DNA from: Porticoccus sp950063125
GTDB lineage: Bacteria > Pseudomonadota > Gammaproteobacteria > Pseudomonadales > Porticoccaceae
Direction: 5' to 3' (one strand)
NCBI RefSeq assembly: GCF_963973895.1
Contig: NZ_CAXBBF010000001.1
Length of the DNA stretch: 64,000 nt
Both the position numbers and the translations under genes were made by a program. Positions 43,909-53,059 of this stretch are shown here, one piece after another. Each line of letters begins with the position of its first letter. Positions within the stretch are counted from its first letter, which is position 1. The notes beneath the pieces are model-generated. The model made no database searches. It saw only the letters and a program-made list of their open reading frames with translations, and was not told the origin of the DNA.

Positions 43909-44502
43909 ATGTATAAAGAGCTGCTGTGGATCTTCACCCAACTCCCGGACGATTACATCGTCCTTGATACCGAAACCACCGGGCTCCCAGACGAAAACGG
44001 CCCGCCGGATATCGTGACACTTGGCATCACCGTGGTAAGAAATCGGGAGATAGCGGCATCCTTCGAATTTAAAATACAGCCACAAAAACATATTTCAGAA
44101 GAAGCGCAGTCGATACACGGCATTACTAACGAACAGGCCGCTGAATTCGAATCCTTCGGTGCCCAGTGGGACCAGATCGCGCAATACTTAAAAGAACAAC
44201 TGATTGTCAGCCACAACGCCAGTTTTGATTGGCCCATCCTGCTTGACCATGCCGCGCGATACAATTTGAAAATGCCCATAATTAGTGGTGTGTTTTGCAG
44301 CCAGAAGGCCTCCATCCCTTGGGCACAAGCGATGAATTTGCCCTGCAGCCAGAGAGGACCGTCGTTAGATACGTTGACGGAAGCGCTGGGCGTTGAAAAC
44401 CTCAGAGAAAAGAGCAGTGGAATACATGGAGCAGAGATAGATAGCCAGCAGGCGGCTCGAGTGGTGGAAACAATGCGACGATCTGGGACCCCTTCAATCT
44501 GA
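43909..44502 (+). CDS. DEDDh-type 3'-5' exonuclease (DnaQ-like)
   Basis: A 197-residue nuclease of the DnaQ/RNase T superfamily. The Exo I motif VLDTETTG carries D20 and E22, the Exo II motif SHNASFDWPIL the second Asp, and the Exo III region IHGAEIDSQQAARV supplies His and Asp, so the DEDDh set looks complete. IHGITNEQ is also typical. AGGAGG (43895-43900) lies inside the RES stop region, 8 bases before ATG 43909; ATG 43903 is too close to it. It is third in the antitoxin-toxin operon. Whether it acts on DNA or RNA is unknown. Confidence 0.88.
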   Translation: MYKELLWIFTQLPDDYIVLDTETTGLPDENGPPDIVTLGITVVRNREIAASFEFKIQPQKHISEEAQSIHGITNEQAAEFESFGAQWDQIAQYLKEQLIVSHNASFDWPILLDHAARYNLKMPIISGVFCSQKASIPWAQAMNLPCSQRGPSLDTLTEALGVENLREKSSGIHGAEIDSQQAARVVETMRRSGTPSI

Positions 44503-44904
44503 AGTGTCAACCTGTTCCACCGGACCGGTATTTTTCTCTGGTGCCCAAATCTGTGCTAGCACTGACGAGAAGTTGTTGCGCTCAAATTGAAATAATCAAA
44601 CAAATACTGGCTGGTATTCACAGCTAGCGGTAAGCAATATTTTGCATGGTATTTTCCAGGATATTGTCTGGATTAAATGAGTGACAATCATTCAATTACA
44701 ATGAAAATTGGGTGAAATGGCTAGGCTTGCCCCTAATCAAAATATTGTTGTTCTGATGATTATATGGGGGTAAAGTTTTGCCAAAGGTCATAGCAGAATG
44801 AAAAGAACTGCCTTCCAAGACCCAAGCCATCATTTCATGCTTGTACCTTAGCTTTATCCCCGATTCATTGAAAACTATTCGTCGTATCTTTGAGGATAAA
44901 TCCG
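44503..44904. other. Intergenic stretch, nothing identified
   Basis: About 400 AT-rich bases between the exonuclease gene and the lipoprotein gene. No convincing gene, repeat or terminator was found; the end holds the lipoprotein's ribosome site (GAGGAT, 44892-44897). Confidence 0.5.
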
Positions 44905-45774
44905 ATGAGCAGGTTACCCCTTTTTAAGATTCTAGCGTTAAGTATGGTGGTGAGCAGTTGTGGTGGCAGTGAGGACTCAGCAGTAAGTAGTACAGAACAC
45001 GCCAGCCCTAACGACACTGCTATAACGAAATCAGCGACTCAAACCACTCAGCCTTCTGCTATGCAACCGGCTAAAGGGACCATTGGCAGCCGTATCGGAC
45101 CCGATATCGCCGGCCTGTATCTGGGTATGACACCTGAAGAAGTCAATGCTGTAATGAAAGCCTACGATGCAAGCATACGTATCCAGGACACCAGCCGTTA
45201 TTTTGAATACAACGCGCTGGGCAAACGCTACAAAACTGACAGCTTTCTGGTCGCCACACATGGTCAGATGCCGGGGGGCAGCGTCGGTCTGTCAGTCGGT
45301 TACTCTTACCCTCCCAGCGAACCACGTGTAGTTTCCATCACTCGGGGCCACCGCCAAACCACAGAACCTTTAACTCAGGCCGATTATGCGAAGGCACTGA
45401 TTGATAAATACGGCCAACCAGTCGCAGATATTAATAATGGCAGAACCGACTCCAGAGCCGAACGCACGCTGAAATGGAAGTTGGCAGAAACCGGAGATAC
45501 GAGCTGTGTGCTCGGTGCCTCAATAGGCAATAGTGTGCTGGATCGTTTTGTCAAAGAGGGTAGGAAGATGGCCACCGTGGACGTGACACCAGATTACGCC
45601 GCCCAATGCGCTGGGCTGTTCGAATATACCTTGCGTGGCGAACCCGTTACCAATGCAAGCGGCACCATTTTTGATGTTTGGGCGCAGGCCAAATCTGAAT
45701 TTGAAGCACAGGCCTGGGTGCAACAACAGGTTGCAGAAAAATCCAAAACCGGCACGGAAGCACCAAAACTTTAG
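44905..45774 (+). CDS. Lipoprotein of unknown function
   Basis: Not recognised. A 289-residue protein with a lipoprotein signal (MSRLPLFKILALSMVVSSCGG, lipobox V-S-S-C near residue 19). A Ser/Thr-rich linker follows (about 22-60), then a domain beginning GPDIAGLYLGMTPEEVNAVMKAYD, a 'G-L-x-L-G-M-T-p-e-E-V' start used by BamE/SmpA-like and related envelope lipoproteins. Later segments include DYAKALIDKYGQP and DVTPDYAAQCAGLFEYTL. The C-terminus is a charged helix ending in a Lys/Thr/Glu-rich tail. ATG 44905 has GAGGAT 7 bases upstream. It shows loose resemblance to the exported protein at 41715 but no clear alignment. Confidence 0.8.
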   Translation: MSRLPLFKILALSMVVSSCGGSEDSAVSSTEHASPNDTAITKSATQTTQPSAMQPAKGTIGSRIGPDIAGLYLGMTPEEVNAVMKAYDASIRIQDTSRYFEYNALGKRYKTDSFLVATHGQMPGGSVGLSVGYSYPPSEPRVVSITRGHRQTTEPLTQADYAKALIDKYGQPVADINNGRTDSRAERTLKWKLAETGDTSCVLGASIGNSVLDRFVKEGRKMATVDVTPDYAAQCAGLFEYTLRGEPVTNASGTIFDVWAQAKSEFEAQAWVQQQVAEKSKTGTEAPKL

Positions 45775-45988
45775 CTGGAATATTCCAACTAGATCGGGAC
45801 TGCCGGGGTTGCGGTGCTTTTTGCCGGATATCCCTCGAGCCATGGACGCTGGCTGCACCTGGGTTTCTTTAGGAGGTGATTCCACAAAGGCGAGGGGGCA
45901 CGTTGGTCATTGCCAGCGCCCGCGAGCACGGCCTTTTTTACCAGACCATTTGGCAGCACTACTGGCTTTCACCGCCGGTTTGCACTAA

Positions 45989-47350
45989 TCACTTGATCCA
46001 TATCTGCTTGGCATTAACAAATTCTTTAATCCCTTGCGGCCCCAGCTCACGGCCATAACCGGAACCTTTGATCCCGCCACTGGGCAGTCGTGGATCGGTT
46101 TTAACAATGCCATTAATGGCCACCTGACCGGAGTCGATTTGTAAAGCCAGTGATTTTGCCAGTGAGGCATTTTCTGTCCAGATCCCGGCACCCAGGCCAT
46201 ATTCAGTGTCATTGGCCATTTCAAGTGCCTGATCAACATCATCCGCTCTGATGATCACCATCACCGGTCCAAAGGTTTCCTCCCGAAAGGCGCACATGGG
46301 GGGTGTCACACAAGTCAGTAATGTCACCGGATAGAAGAACCCAGCACCTTCCGGTAAGTGGCCGCCCAACAGACATTTGGCACCGGCGGCGATCGTCTCT
46401 TCGACCTGGCGGTGCAAATTCAGTTGTAAATCCTCACGGGCAATTGGACCGATATCCGTGTCGGCCTGCAGGGGATCACCAAGTCGTAACTTGCCAAGTC
46501 GCTGTTCGACCAGTTCGATAAAACGATCATGGGCGTCTGCCTCAACGATCACCCGCTTGGCAGCGATGCAGGACTGGCCGGCATTAATGATCCGCGACAG
46601 GCAGATAATATCCGCCGCTTGTTCGAGGTTGGCATCGTTTAATACCAGTACTGGATCCGAACCGCCGAGTTCCAATACACAGGGCTTAACTTCACTGCCG
46701 GCTATGGCCGCCACTTTTTTGCCTGCGCTGTTGGAGCCGGTAAACGACACTGCTGCTATGCGTGGATCGCGAATCGCCAGTTCCACTTCCGGTGTTTCCA
46801 GTGGCAGGTTGACCATAATATTATCCGGCGCACCGGCCTTTAAAAATGCGTTGGCAATCGCCTGGGCAGATCGCGGCACATGCGGATCATGTTTCATCAC
46901 GCAGGTATTGCCCACCATCAGTGCCGGCGCCAAATAGCGGAACGCCAGCCATAACGGCGCATTCCACGGCAAAATACCCAGCAAGGTACCGAGCGGCTGA
47001 TAGGTCACATAACTAAGGCTGGCATCGGATGGTAGGGTCTCGTCGGCCAGATAGGCCTCGGCATGGTCAGCGTAATATTCGGCACAGGTTGCTGCTTTTT
47101 CGACTTCCGGCACGCCTTCTTTGATGGGTTTGCCCATTTCCAGTGCCATTAATTCGGCAATGTCCTGTTTTTCGGCACGCAGCTGTTGGGCGACGGCTTT
47201 CAGCACGTTGGCGCGCTCGGCAAAGCTTGTGGTGCGCCACCCCGTAAAAGCGGCGCTTGCATCACCAATACGGGCGTACATTTCATCTTTATCAAGCGAG
47301 GGGAAACCTTCGAGCTGTTGTCCGTTATAGGGATTAGTTGCTATTAGCAT
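45989..47350 (-). CDS. doeC: NAD-dependent aldehyde dehydrogenase, probable DoeC
   Basis: A 453-residue aldehyde dehydrogenase with catalytic C261 in GQSCIAAKR and E227 in LELGGSDP, plus the NAD-binding FTGSNSAGKKVAA and PFGPVMVI-type ending EETFGPVMVIIRADD. By sequence it is like the succinate-semialdehyde group. In this cluster the expected reaction is oxidation of aspartate semialdehyde to aspartate, the last step of ectoine breakdown (DoeC); the specificity is inferred from neighbours. TGAGGA lies 6 bases before the start. It is the last gene of the minus-strand operon, after doeA by 7 bases. Confidence 0.85.
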   Translation of the reverse strand: MLIATNPYNGQQLEGFPSLDKDEMYARIGDASAAFTGWRTTSFAERANVLKAVAQQLRAEKQDIAELMALEMGKPIKEGVPEVEKAATCAEYYADHAEAYLADETLPSDASLSYVTYQPLGTLLGILPWNAPLWLAFRYLAPALMVGNTCVMKHDPHVPRSAQAIANAFLKAGAPDNIMVNLPLETPEVELAIRDPRIAAVSFTGSNSAGKKVAAIAGSEVKPCVLELGGSDPVLVLNDANLEQAADIICLSRIINAGQSCIAAKRVIVEADAHDRFIELVEQRLGKLRLGDPLQADTDIGPIAREDLQLNLHRQVEETIAAGAKCLLGGHLPEGAGFFYPVTLLTCVTPPMCAFREETFGPVMVIIRADDVDQALEMANDTEYGLGAGIWTENASLAKSLALQIDSGQVAINGIVKTDPRLPSGGIKGSGYGRELGPQGIKEFVNAKQIWIK

Positions 47351-47357
47351 AATGTCC

Positions 47358-48614
47358 TCAGGAAGGGTGTTTGGCGGTGGCTTTTTTAACGTCTGTGGTC
47401 GCCTCGTTATGAAGCGAGCTATCCAGACTCAGCAATTTTTTACTATTGCTTGCCGGTTTGACGCTAAAATCCCGATCCATCGTAAAGAAAGACTCGCAGC
47501 CATCTTCAGTAATGTAGATGGTGTCAGAAATACCGCAGGTTTTATCGCCATCGACACCCCACATCCAGGGAATGATATGGAAGGTCATGCCGGGTTTGAG
47601 TACTGCGGATTCACCTTGCTTAAGGCTGACGATATAGCCCTCATCCCAACTGGGTGGAAAAGCGATACCAATCGAATAACCTGAGCGGGTCACCAGCCGG
47701 GCACCAACATCATTTTTGGTAATGATATTGCGGATCATATTATCGGCATCCGACACCGTCATACCCGGCTGAAATTTATTGTGTACGACGGCCAGTGCCA
47801 TTTTCATGATTTCCTGGGCCTTGTACATTGACGGGCTGAGTCTGCCGAGCACAACGGTGCGCATCATCGCTGTGTGATAACGCCGGTAACAGCCAGCGAC
47901 TTCGAGAAACACATGCTCGCCGGGTTGCACCACGCGGCCCTCCCAGGTGGCATGACCAATCATGGTGCGTGGTCCGGATGTGACGTAAGGCATCACAGCC
48001 GGCGGTTCTCCGCCAGCCTTAAACATAGCAGAACTTATCGCCGCGCCAATTTCATTTTCAGTGACGCCCGCTTCTGTCGCATCGATACCCGCCTGCATGC
48101 CCGCTTCGGTAGCTCTTGTGGCATTTTGCATTATGGCAATCTCTTCCGGTGACTTACAGACCCGGCCCTCTTCAACAATGCCAAAACAATCCAGCAATTT
48201 GCCATCGGTCAGTGTGTTGTGAATGCAATCCTGATGATACGCCGGGAAGAAATAGCTGTTGCGCTCATAGCCAATACGTTTTTTATCAAGACGAAACTCA
48301 CGCAGGGCATCGACCAGCATTTGAATCGCATCACCGGTGTCCGGATACGGCCGGGTGATTTCCACCCAGGTGCGGGCCGTGATATTTGACTCCTCCAGCT
48401 TCCGGGTGATCATAAACGGCTCATCTTCGAGCGGTACGACCAGGGCCTGAAAGAAGGAATAACCGGTAGTCTGATAATCTGTCAGATACATAATGTTTTC
48501 CGGATCGGAAATTACCACCGCATCCATGCGGCGCTCGGCTATCCGCTCACGCAATTCGCGCAATCGTCGCTCATATTCCTCAAAGGGAAAGGTCATATCA
48601 TCGCGTTTTCTCAT
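47358..48614 (-). CDS. doeA: Ectoine hydrolase (DoeA)
   Basis: A 418-residue creatinase/prolidase-fold (M24) enzyme that opens the ectoine ring to give N-alpha-acetyl-diaminobutyrate. It has the DoeA-typical segments MYLTDYQTTGYSFFQALVVPLE, MITRKLEESNITART and GYERNSYFFPAYH. The C-terminal catalytic half carries TSGPRTMIGHATWEGR and PPSWDEGYI. The tail beyond about 385 (KKLLSLDSSLHNEATTD) is extra. The start at 48614 overlaps the doeD stop as ATGA and has a strong AGGAGG. The four neighbours make the ectoine pathway, which supports the assignment. Confidence 0.93.
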   Translation of the reverse strand: MRKRDDMTFPFEEYERRLRELRERIAERRMDAVVISDPENIMYLTDYQTTGYSFFQALVVPLEDEPFMITRKLEESNITARTWVEITRPYPDTGDAIQMLVDALREFRLDKKRIGYERNSYFFPAYHQDCIHNTLTDGKLLDCFGIVEEGRVCKSPEEIAIMQNATRATEAGMQAGIDATEAGVTENEIGAAISSAMFKAGGEPPAVMPYVTSGPRTMIGHATWEGRVVQPGEHVFLEVAGCYRRYHTAMMRTVVLGRLSPSMYKAQEIMKMALAVVHNKFQPGMTVSDADNMIRNIITKNDVGARLVTRSGYSIGIAFPPSWDEGYIVSLKQGESAVLKPGMTFHIIPWMWGVDGDKTCGISDTIYITEDGCESFFTMDRDFSVKPASNSKKLLSLDSSLHNEATTDVKKATAKHPS

Positions 48615-49888
48615 GCTGCCTCCTGCATCATGACGCTATCAGTGGCTTTAATAAGGATTTGCAGACCTTCTTCCAAATCGGCTTTTGGCGTGGTCAACGG
48701 CGGGATCAACTTCACTACCCGGCCACCAGTGCCGCAACTGGCAATTATCAGACCGGATTCAAAACATTGACTGACAATTTGCTTGGCGCGATCTCCATTA
48801 CCGACATCTAGGCCCAGAATCATGCCTTTGCCCGTCAGATTCACCGGCGGATGCCGATCCACCAATGGCTGCAGGCTATCTGCCATCATGGCGCCATGGG
48901 CTTTAACGGTTTGCATCAGTGCATCGTCGTCAAAATACGTCAGTGCCTGATCGCCGGCGATAAAGGAAATATCCTGGCCACGAAAGGTGCCGGTATGTTC
49001 GCCCGGCAACCAATGTTGGTCGTGTTCGGGTTTGACCAGATTCATGGCCATTGGCGTGCCCAGGCCGCCGATACCTTTGGCAAGGCAAATAATATCGGGG
49101 TCCAGATCCAGATCATCGAAACTAAAAAACGAACCGGTGCGACCGACGCCGACCTGAATATCATCGATAATCAGCAGGGCGCCGATTTCTTTGGCAAGTT
49201 TGGCCAAGGCCTGTAACCAGTCTTTATCGGCGACCTTGACGCCACCTTCGGCCTGAATGGTTTCCAGCAGAAAAGCCGCTGGTGGTGCAATACCACTGGA
49301 GCTGTCAGCATAAATGGCGCGCAGTTGTTCGATGCTCTGCATGCCACAACCCAGTTCACAGCCGGGACAGACGGTTTCGCAACCAAACGGGAAATGTTGA
49401 ACATGGCTCAGTGGCACACCGGCCGCATTACGGAAATGCTGGTTAGCGGTGGCACTCAGCGCCCCCAGGGTCATGCCGTGAAAACCATGACTGAAAGCAA
49501 CAATATCCTGCCGGCCGGTCACCCGACGGGCCATTTTCATGGCGGCTTCAACGGCATTGGTGCCGGTCGGACCCATGAACTGCATTTTGTGCGGCATATT
49601 GCGTGGCTCAAGAATGGTTTTGGTGAAATGTTCCATATATTGCCGCTTGGCAGTGGTATGCATATCGAGACTGTGGGTGACTCCATTCGATTGAATATAG
49701 GCAATCACCGCTTCGGTCATTCGCGGATTGTTGTGGCCAAAATTCAGCACCCCGGCACCGGCGAAAAAGTCGATATATTCCCGGCCACTTTCATCAGTTT
49801 GCCGGGCATTCAACGCCTTATCAAAGACTACCGGATACACCCGGCAATAAGCCCGAATTGCCGATTCTCTTTGTTCAAATATGTTCAT
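48611..49888 (-). CDS. doeD: Diaminobutyrate transaminase of ectoine degradation (DoeD)
   Basis: A 425-residue class III aminotransferase. The PLP lysine is K271 in CLAKGIGG, and the family signature LLIIDDIQVGVGRTGSFFSFDDLDLDPDIICLAKG precedes it (D and Q residues visible). GPTGTNAVEAAMKMAR is the PLP phosphate region. It resembles EctB, but the cluster lacks ectA and ectC, so the catabolic DoeD role (diaminobutyrate to aspartate semialdehyde) is the better call. AAGGAG is 7 bases upstream of ATG 49888. Confidence 0.9.
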   Translation of the reverse strand: MNIFEQRESAIRAYCRVYPVVFDKALNARQTDESGREYIDFFAGAGVLNFGHNNPRMTEAVIAYIQSNGVTHSLDMHTTAKRQYMEHFTKTILEPRNMPHKMQFMGPTGTNAVEAAMKMARRVTGRQDIVAFSHGFHGMTLGALSATANQHFRNAAGVPLSHVQHFPFGCETVCPGCELGCGMQSIEQLRAIYADSSSGIAPPAAFLLETIQAEGGVKVADKDWLQALAKLAKEIGALLIIDDIQVGVGRTGSFFSFDDLDLDPDIICLAKGIGGLGTPMAMNLVKPEHDQHWLPGEHTGTFRGQDISFIAGDQALTYFDDDALMQTVKAHGAMMADSLQPLVDRHPPVNLTGKGMILGLDVGNGDRAKQIVSQCFESGLIIASCGTGGRVVKLIPPLTTPKADLEEGLQILIKATDSVMMQEAA

Positions 49889-49906
49889 CTAACTCTCCTT
49901 ACGTAT

Positions 49907-51091
49907 TTACGCCTTGCCGACGTTGGGCAGATTCTCCGGAACAGGTGCGCCACAAAGACGCGCAAACAGGGCCGTGACCAAAGGGATCAACCGGTCGTTA
50001 AAATCATAATATGGGCTGTGGCACGGTGCCTGATGCTCAGGACCATCATCGCTGCCAATCAGCGCAAAAGCGCCGGGGATTTCCTGCAGGTAATAACTGA
50101 AATCTTCGGAAGCCATAATTGGCAAGCGAATATCGCTATGCACGGCATCAAATCCGAATAAAGTCTGCCACTGTTCGCGTACCTGCAAAGCCGGCAGGGC
50201 ATGGTTGGTGGTCGCTTCGTAGCGCGGATAAATATTGACCTCGCAATGCACGCCATAGCTGATTGCGGTCTGTTGACTGATTTCAGTGATAAGACGGTTA
50301 AGCGTTTCGCGCGTGGCTTTATCGGGAACGCGGATGCTGCCACCAATTTTGGCCTGTTGAGGTATAACGGTCGGCGCGCTGGGCGCTTCAATGGATGTAA
50401 CACTTAATACTGCGGCCTGTTGCGGTGGTAGCCGCCGGCTGATGATCTGCTGCAGGTTTAAGGTGATGGCACTGGCGGCCAGCACAGGATCCCGGCATAA
50501 CTCAGGCTGACTGGCATGACCGCCCAAGCCATTAATAATCAGTTCAAATGTGCCATTGCCAGCCATAACAATGTCATCCGGGCAGACCAATTTACCAAAT
50601 GGGATCGCCGGCCAGTTATGCCAACCATAGATCGCGTCAATACCGTCTAATGCGCCATCGTGGATCATTTCCCTGGCACCATGACCGCCTTCCTCGGCAG
50701 GCTGAAAAATCAAGGTCACCGGACCTGGCAATAAGGATTCGTGCATTTTCAGCCAGTGCGCGGTGGCGATAAGCGTTGCAGTGTGACCGTCATGTCCACA
50801 GGCGTGCATGCAGCCTGGTCGTTGCGAAGTCCAGTTTTTTTGGCTGTTTTCAGTGAGGGGCAACGCATCAATATCACCGCGCAGCGCAAGATGTGGGCCT
50901 TTGCCTGTCGGGTTCAGCCAAGCCAGGGTGCCGGTGCCGGCACAAGCGCGCCAGGCAATATTCAACCTGCTGAGCGTCTCGCGAATGCGATCAGCGGTAC
51001 GGTATTCCTGCCAGCCCAACTCAGGATGCGCGTGTAAATCCCGTCGCATTACTTCTGCATTGGTGATGGTTTCCTGCCAGCCATCTGACAT
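49907..51091 (-). CDS. doeB2: N-acetyl-diaminobutyrate deacetylase, M20 amidohydrolase (DoeB2 type)
   Basis: A 394-residue M20-family amidohydrolase. Metal-binding motifs are MHACGHDGHTATLIATA (near 93), QPAEEGGHGAREMI (near 130) and the late ASEDFSYYLQEIPGAF (near 345). In clusters with doeA and doeD this type removes the acetyl group from N-acetyl-diaminobutyrate and is the M20 alternative to the better-known DoeB, which is of another peptidase family. It is the first gene of the operon; a GGGGGG stretch precedes the ATG. On motif grounds alone it could be a hippurate- or IAA-type hydrolase; context decides. Confidence 0.82.
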   Translation of the reverse strand: MSDGWQETITNAEVMRRDLHAHPELGWQEYRTADRIRETLSRLNIAWRACAGTGTLAWLNPTGKGPHLALRGDIDALPLTENSQKNWTSQRPGCMHACGHDGHTATLIATAHWLKMHESLLPGPVTLIFQPAEEGGHGAREMIHDGALDGIDAIYGWHNWPAIPFGKLVCPDDIVMAGNGTFELIINGLGGHASQPELCRDPVLAASAITLNLQQIISRRLPPQQAAVLSVTSIEAPSAPTVIPQQAKIGGSIRVPDKATRETLNRLITEISQQTAISYGVHCEVNIYPRYEATTNHALPALQVREQWQTLFGFDAVHSDIRLPIMASEDFSYYLQEIPGAFALIGSDDGPEHQAPCHSPYYDFNDRLIPLVTALFARLCGAPVPENLPNVGKA

Positions 51092-51116
51092 GACACCCCC
51101 CCTATGGTGACCCGCA

Positions 51117-51134
51117 AATCACGATTGCGTGATT
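51117..51134. promoter_or_regulatory. Perfect palindrome over the doe operon promoter
   Basis: AATCACG-ATTG-CGTGATT: two 7-base arms with a 4-base centre, 26 bases upstream of the first ectoine gene. On the minus strand it overlaps a -10-like CATAAT, so a repressor bound here would block the promoter. No regulator gene lies in the cluster; an EnuR/GntR or AsnC-type protein is a candidate from known ectoine loci. Confidence 0.55.
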
Positions 51135-51313
51135 ATGCGACTTCACACTGTAAAAAAATTCAGCGTATTGCAAGAAAAATCATCAGCTTTTCAGTCATGT
51201 TGATTGATTGATCTGCAAAAACTGCTTCTGCACCAACGGTTGTCTGCGATAGTTAATTGAATTTAACGAAGATAATTTAGGCTTTGGCTTTCGCGTGGGC
51301 AGCTGAGTAGCTC

Positions 51314-52813
51314 TCAGAACGTTGACAGTCCGCTTGCTTCCATCAGGCGATAACGCCAGTAGTGCAGGGCGGATTCATCGGCATACGCCCCGTAGGGCAG
51401 ACTGTGAAATTGCTCTCTACCGTTGTTCCACTGCTGATCGAAAAAGGCCAGCGCGCGCTGCGCGGCGGGATGTTCGGAGTCGGCCTGCAGGGCGATCTGG
51501 GTTTCGAGGTTGTAGTTGTCTAGGTTGCGCCGGGTGAAATTGGCCGAACCCAGCATTAGCCAGACCGACTGGTCGTCACCACCCTGGCGCAGCATGTGCT
51601 TGAAGTGGCATTGCTCGCCGCGCGTGTTGCACCAACGCAGTGGAACGCCGGCCGCATGCAGCTCGCTGGCTACCTGGCGATTGGGTATCCCGTTCTTCTT
51701 GCGCCCGAAGGCGTCCTCGTTGGGATCGAGCAGAATGCGCAACCCTACGCCGCGCTGGTGAGCCCGGATCAGGGCCTCGATCAATGCGCGATGAGACAGG
51801 TAGAACATTGCCACGTCCAACCGGTCACCGCTTGCGGCCCGCTCGATCCGTTTTAGCGCCACATCGCGAGTGGCCGCTTCTGTCAGAACTTGTATCGTCG
51901 CTCCAGCGGCGGTGCGCTCACGGGGCGGTGGTGCCCATTGATTAGGCCAGTCTGGAACCTGACCGGACAGCGTGGCCGTGGCGCGCATGCTCGCGAGCAG
52001 ATCGGCTGCAGCCAACCCCGAGAATGTCAGTGCCACGTTGCTGTGTCGGCTGCTGGCATCATGGGCGTTACCCGAGGACACCCAACCTCGAAGCTGTCCG
52101 CCTTGGTCGACAACCAGCGCCTTGCGGTGATTGGCCTTGAAATTGAGCATGGTCAGCCAGGTCCTCAGGCTAACCGGGTCCCCTCCGACCGGGTTGGGCA
52201 GCCAGCCGTCGGCTGAGTTGCCGAACCATTGGCAGCACATTCTCCAGGCCGCTGACCACAGCGGATTGGAGTCGCGCAGCACCGTCAGATCGGTTTCGAT
52301 AACATCGATTCCTGCATCCTTCAGGGCATCAAGGCGGTCGGATTCGACGCCGCCGTAGAGCCGGTTGAAGGGGTCGACAATCAGTGCGATCTGCATGTCG
52401 GGGCGGGCCTGCCGGCGCGCTATCAATCGATCGAATACCTGGCTTGAGAGTGCGCGATGTCCGTCGCCGGCTTGGCCGGCGAACTCGTTGATCAAAAACA
52501 TCTCGAGCACAATCAACTGCTCGGCGCCATCGATCAGGGCAAACAACGTCTCGAAGATCTCGCTGCGCTGGTGCTGCTGACCATCGGCGTCGAGCCAGGT
52601 GCTGTCGATGAGAAAATTGACATCACTTGCCGCACGCAGCGGATAGCCCGTGTCCAGGCCGTCCGGCAGCGGCTTGTGGACATGCCAGACGAACGTGCCT
52701 GAGTAAACGATCAGCAAAATGCCGACCAGCCAGGCCACCGGGTGGAAGCGAAGCGATTGCAAGAAAGCCATCATTTTCGATGGTGGTGCCTTGTTCAGCT
52801 TGTCTTTTGGCAT
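51314..52813 (-). CDS. Phospholipase D-family membrane-anchored protein
   Basis: A 499-residue protein with one N-terminal membrane helix (about 26-46) and two PLD domains outside the membrane. The first HKD motif is complete (HRKALVVD with SSGN after it, near residue 235). The second has HFK followed by the conserved GSANFTRRNLDN, but the Asp of HxKxxxxD is replaced (HFKHMLRQ). It resembles cardiolipin synthase-like or PLD-like phosphodiesterases; the incomplete second motif may change or limit activity. No operon partner is close (247 bases to the DUF4010 gene end). Confidence 0.85.
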   Translation of the reverse strand: MPKDKLNKAPPSKMMAFLQSLRFHPVAWLVGILLIVYSGTFVWHVHKPLPDGLDTGYPLRAASDVNFLIDSTWLDADGQQHQRSEIFETLFALIDGAEQLIVLEMFLINEFAGQAGDGHRALSSQVFDRLIARRQARPDMQIALIVDPFNRLYGGVESDRLDALKDAGIDVIETDLTVLRDSNPLWSAAWRMCCQWFGNSADGWLPNPVGGDPVSLRTWLTMLNFKANHRKALVVDQGGQLRGWVSSGNAHDASSRHSNVALTFSGLAAADLLASMRATATLSGQVPDWPNQWAPPPRERTAAGATIQVLTEAATRDVALKRIERAASGDRLDVAMFYLSHRALIEALIRAHQRGVGLRILLDPNEDAFGRKKNGIPNRQVASELHAAGVPLRWCNTRGEQCHFKHMLRQGGDDQSVWLMLGSANFTRRNLDNYNLETQIALQADSEHPAAQRALAFFDQQWNNGREQFHSLPYGAYADESALHYWRYRLMEASGLSTF

Positions 52814-53059
52814 TCGTGACTCAGGTATGGCAGCGGTCGGAATAGGGCCCCAGATGGTTGGGGTGGCGGTTTGATATTACGTTAGCCTTGAAGGCTCGGG
52901 CAATGACGAACGACACCCGGCATCCGGATCGTTGATACCGATGGCAAACTGGATAGCATCCGGTCTACGGGACTGTCCCAGCGCTTCTTCAATATCACAA
53001 CGATGGTGTGTTCGGGTTTCAGCAAAATCCCTTGCCTATCAGTTTCCATTGTTGCGGAC

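Noticed and set aside
45775..45988. Possible small gene between the lipoprotein and doeC
   Set aside because: Short overlapping frames only; no motif, signal peptide or convincing start.
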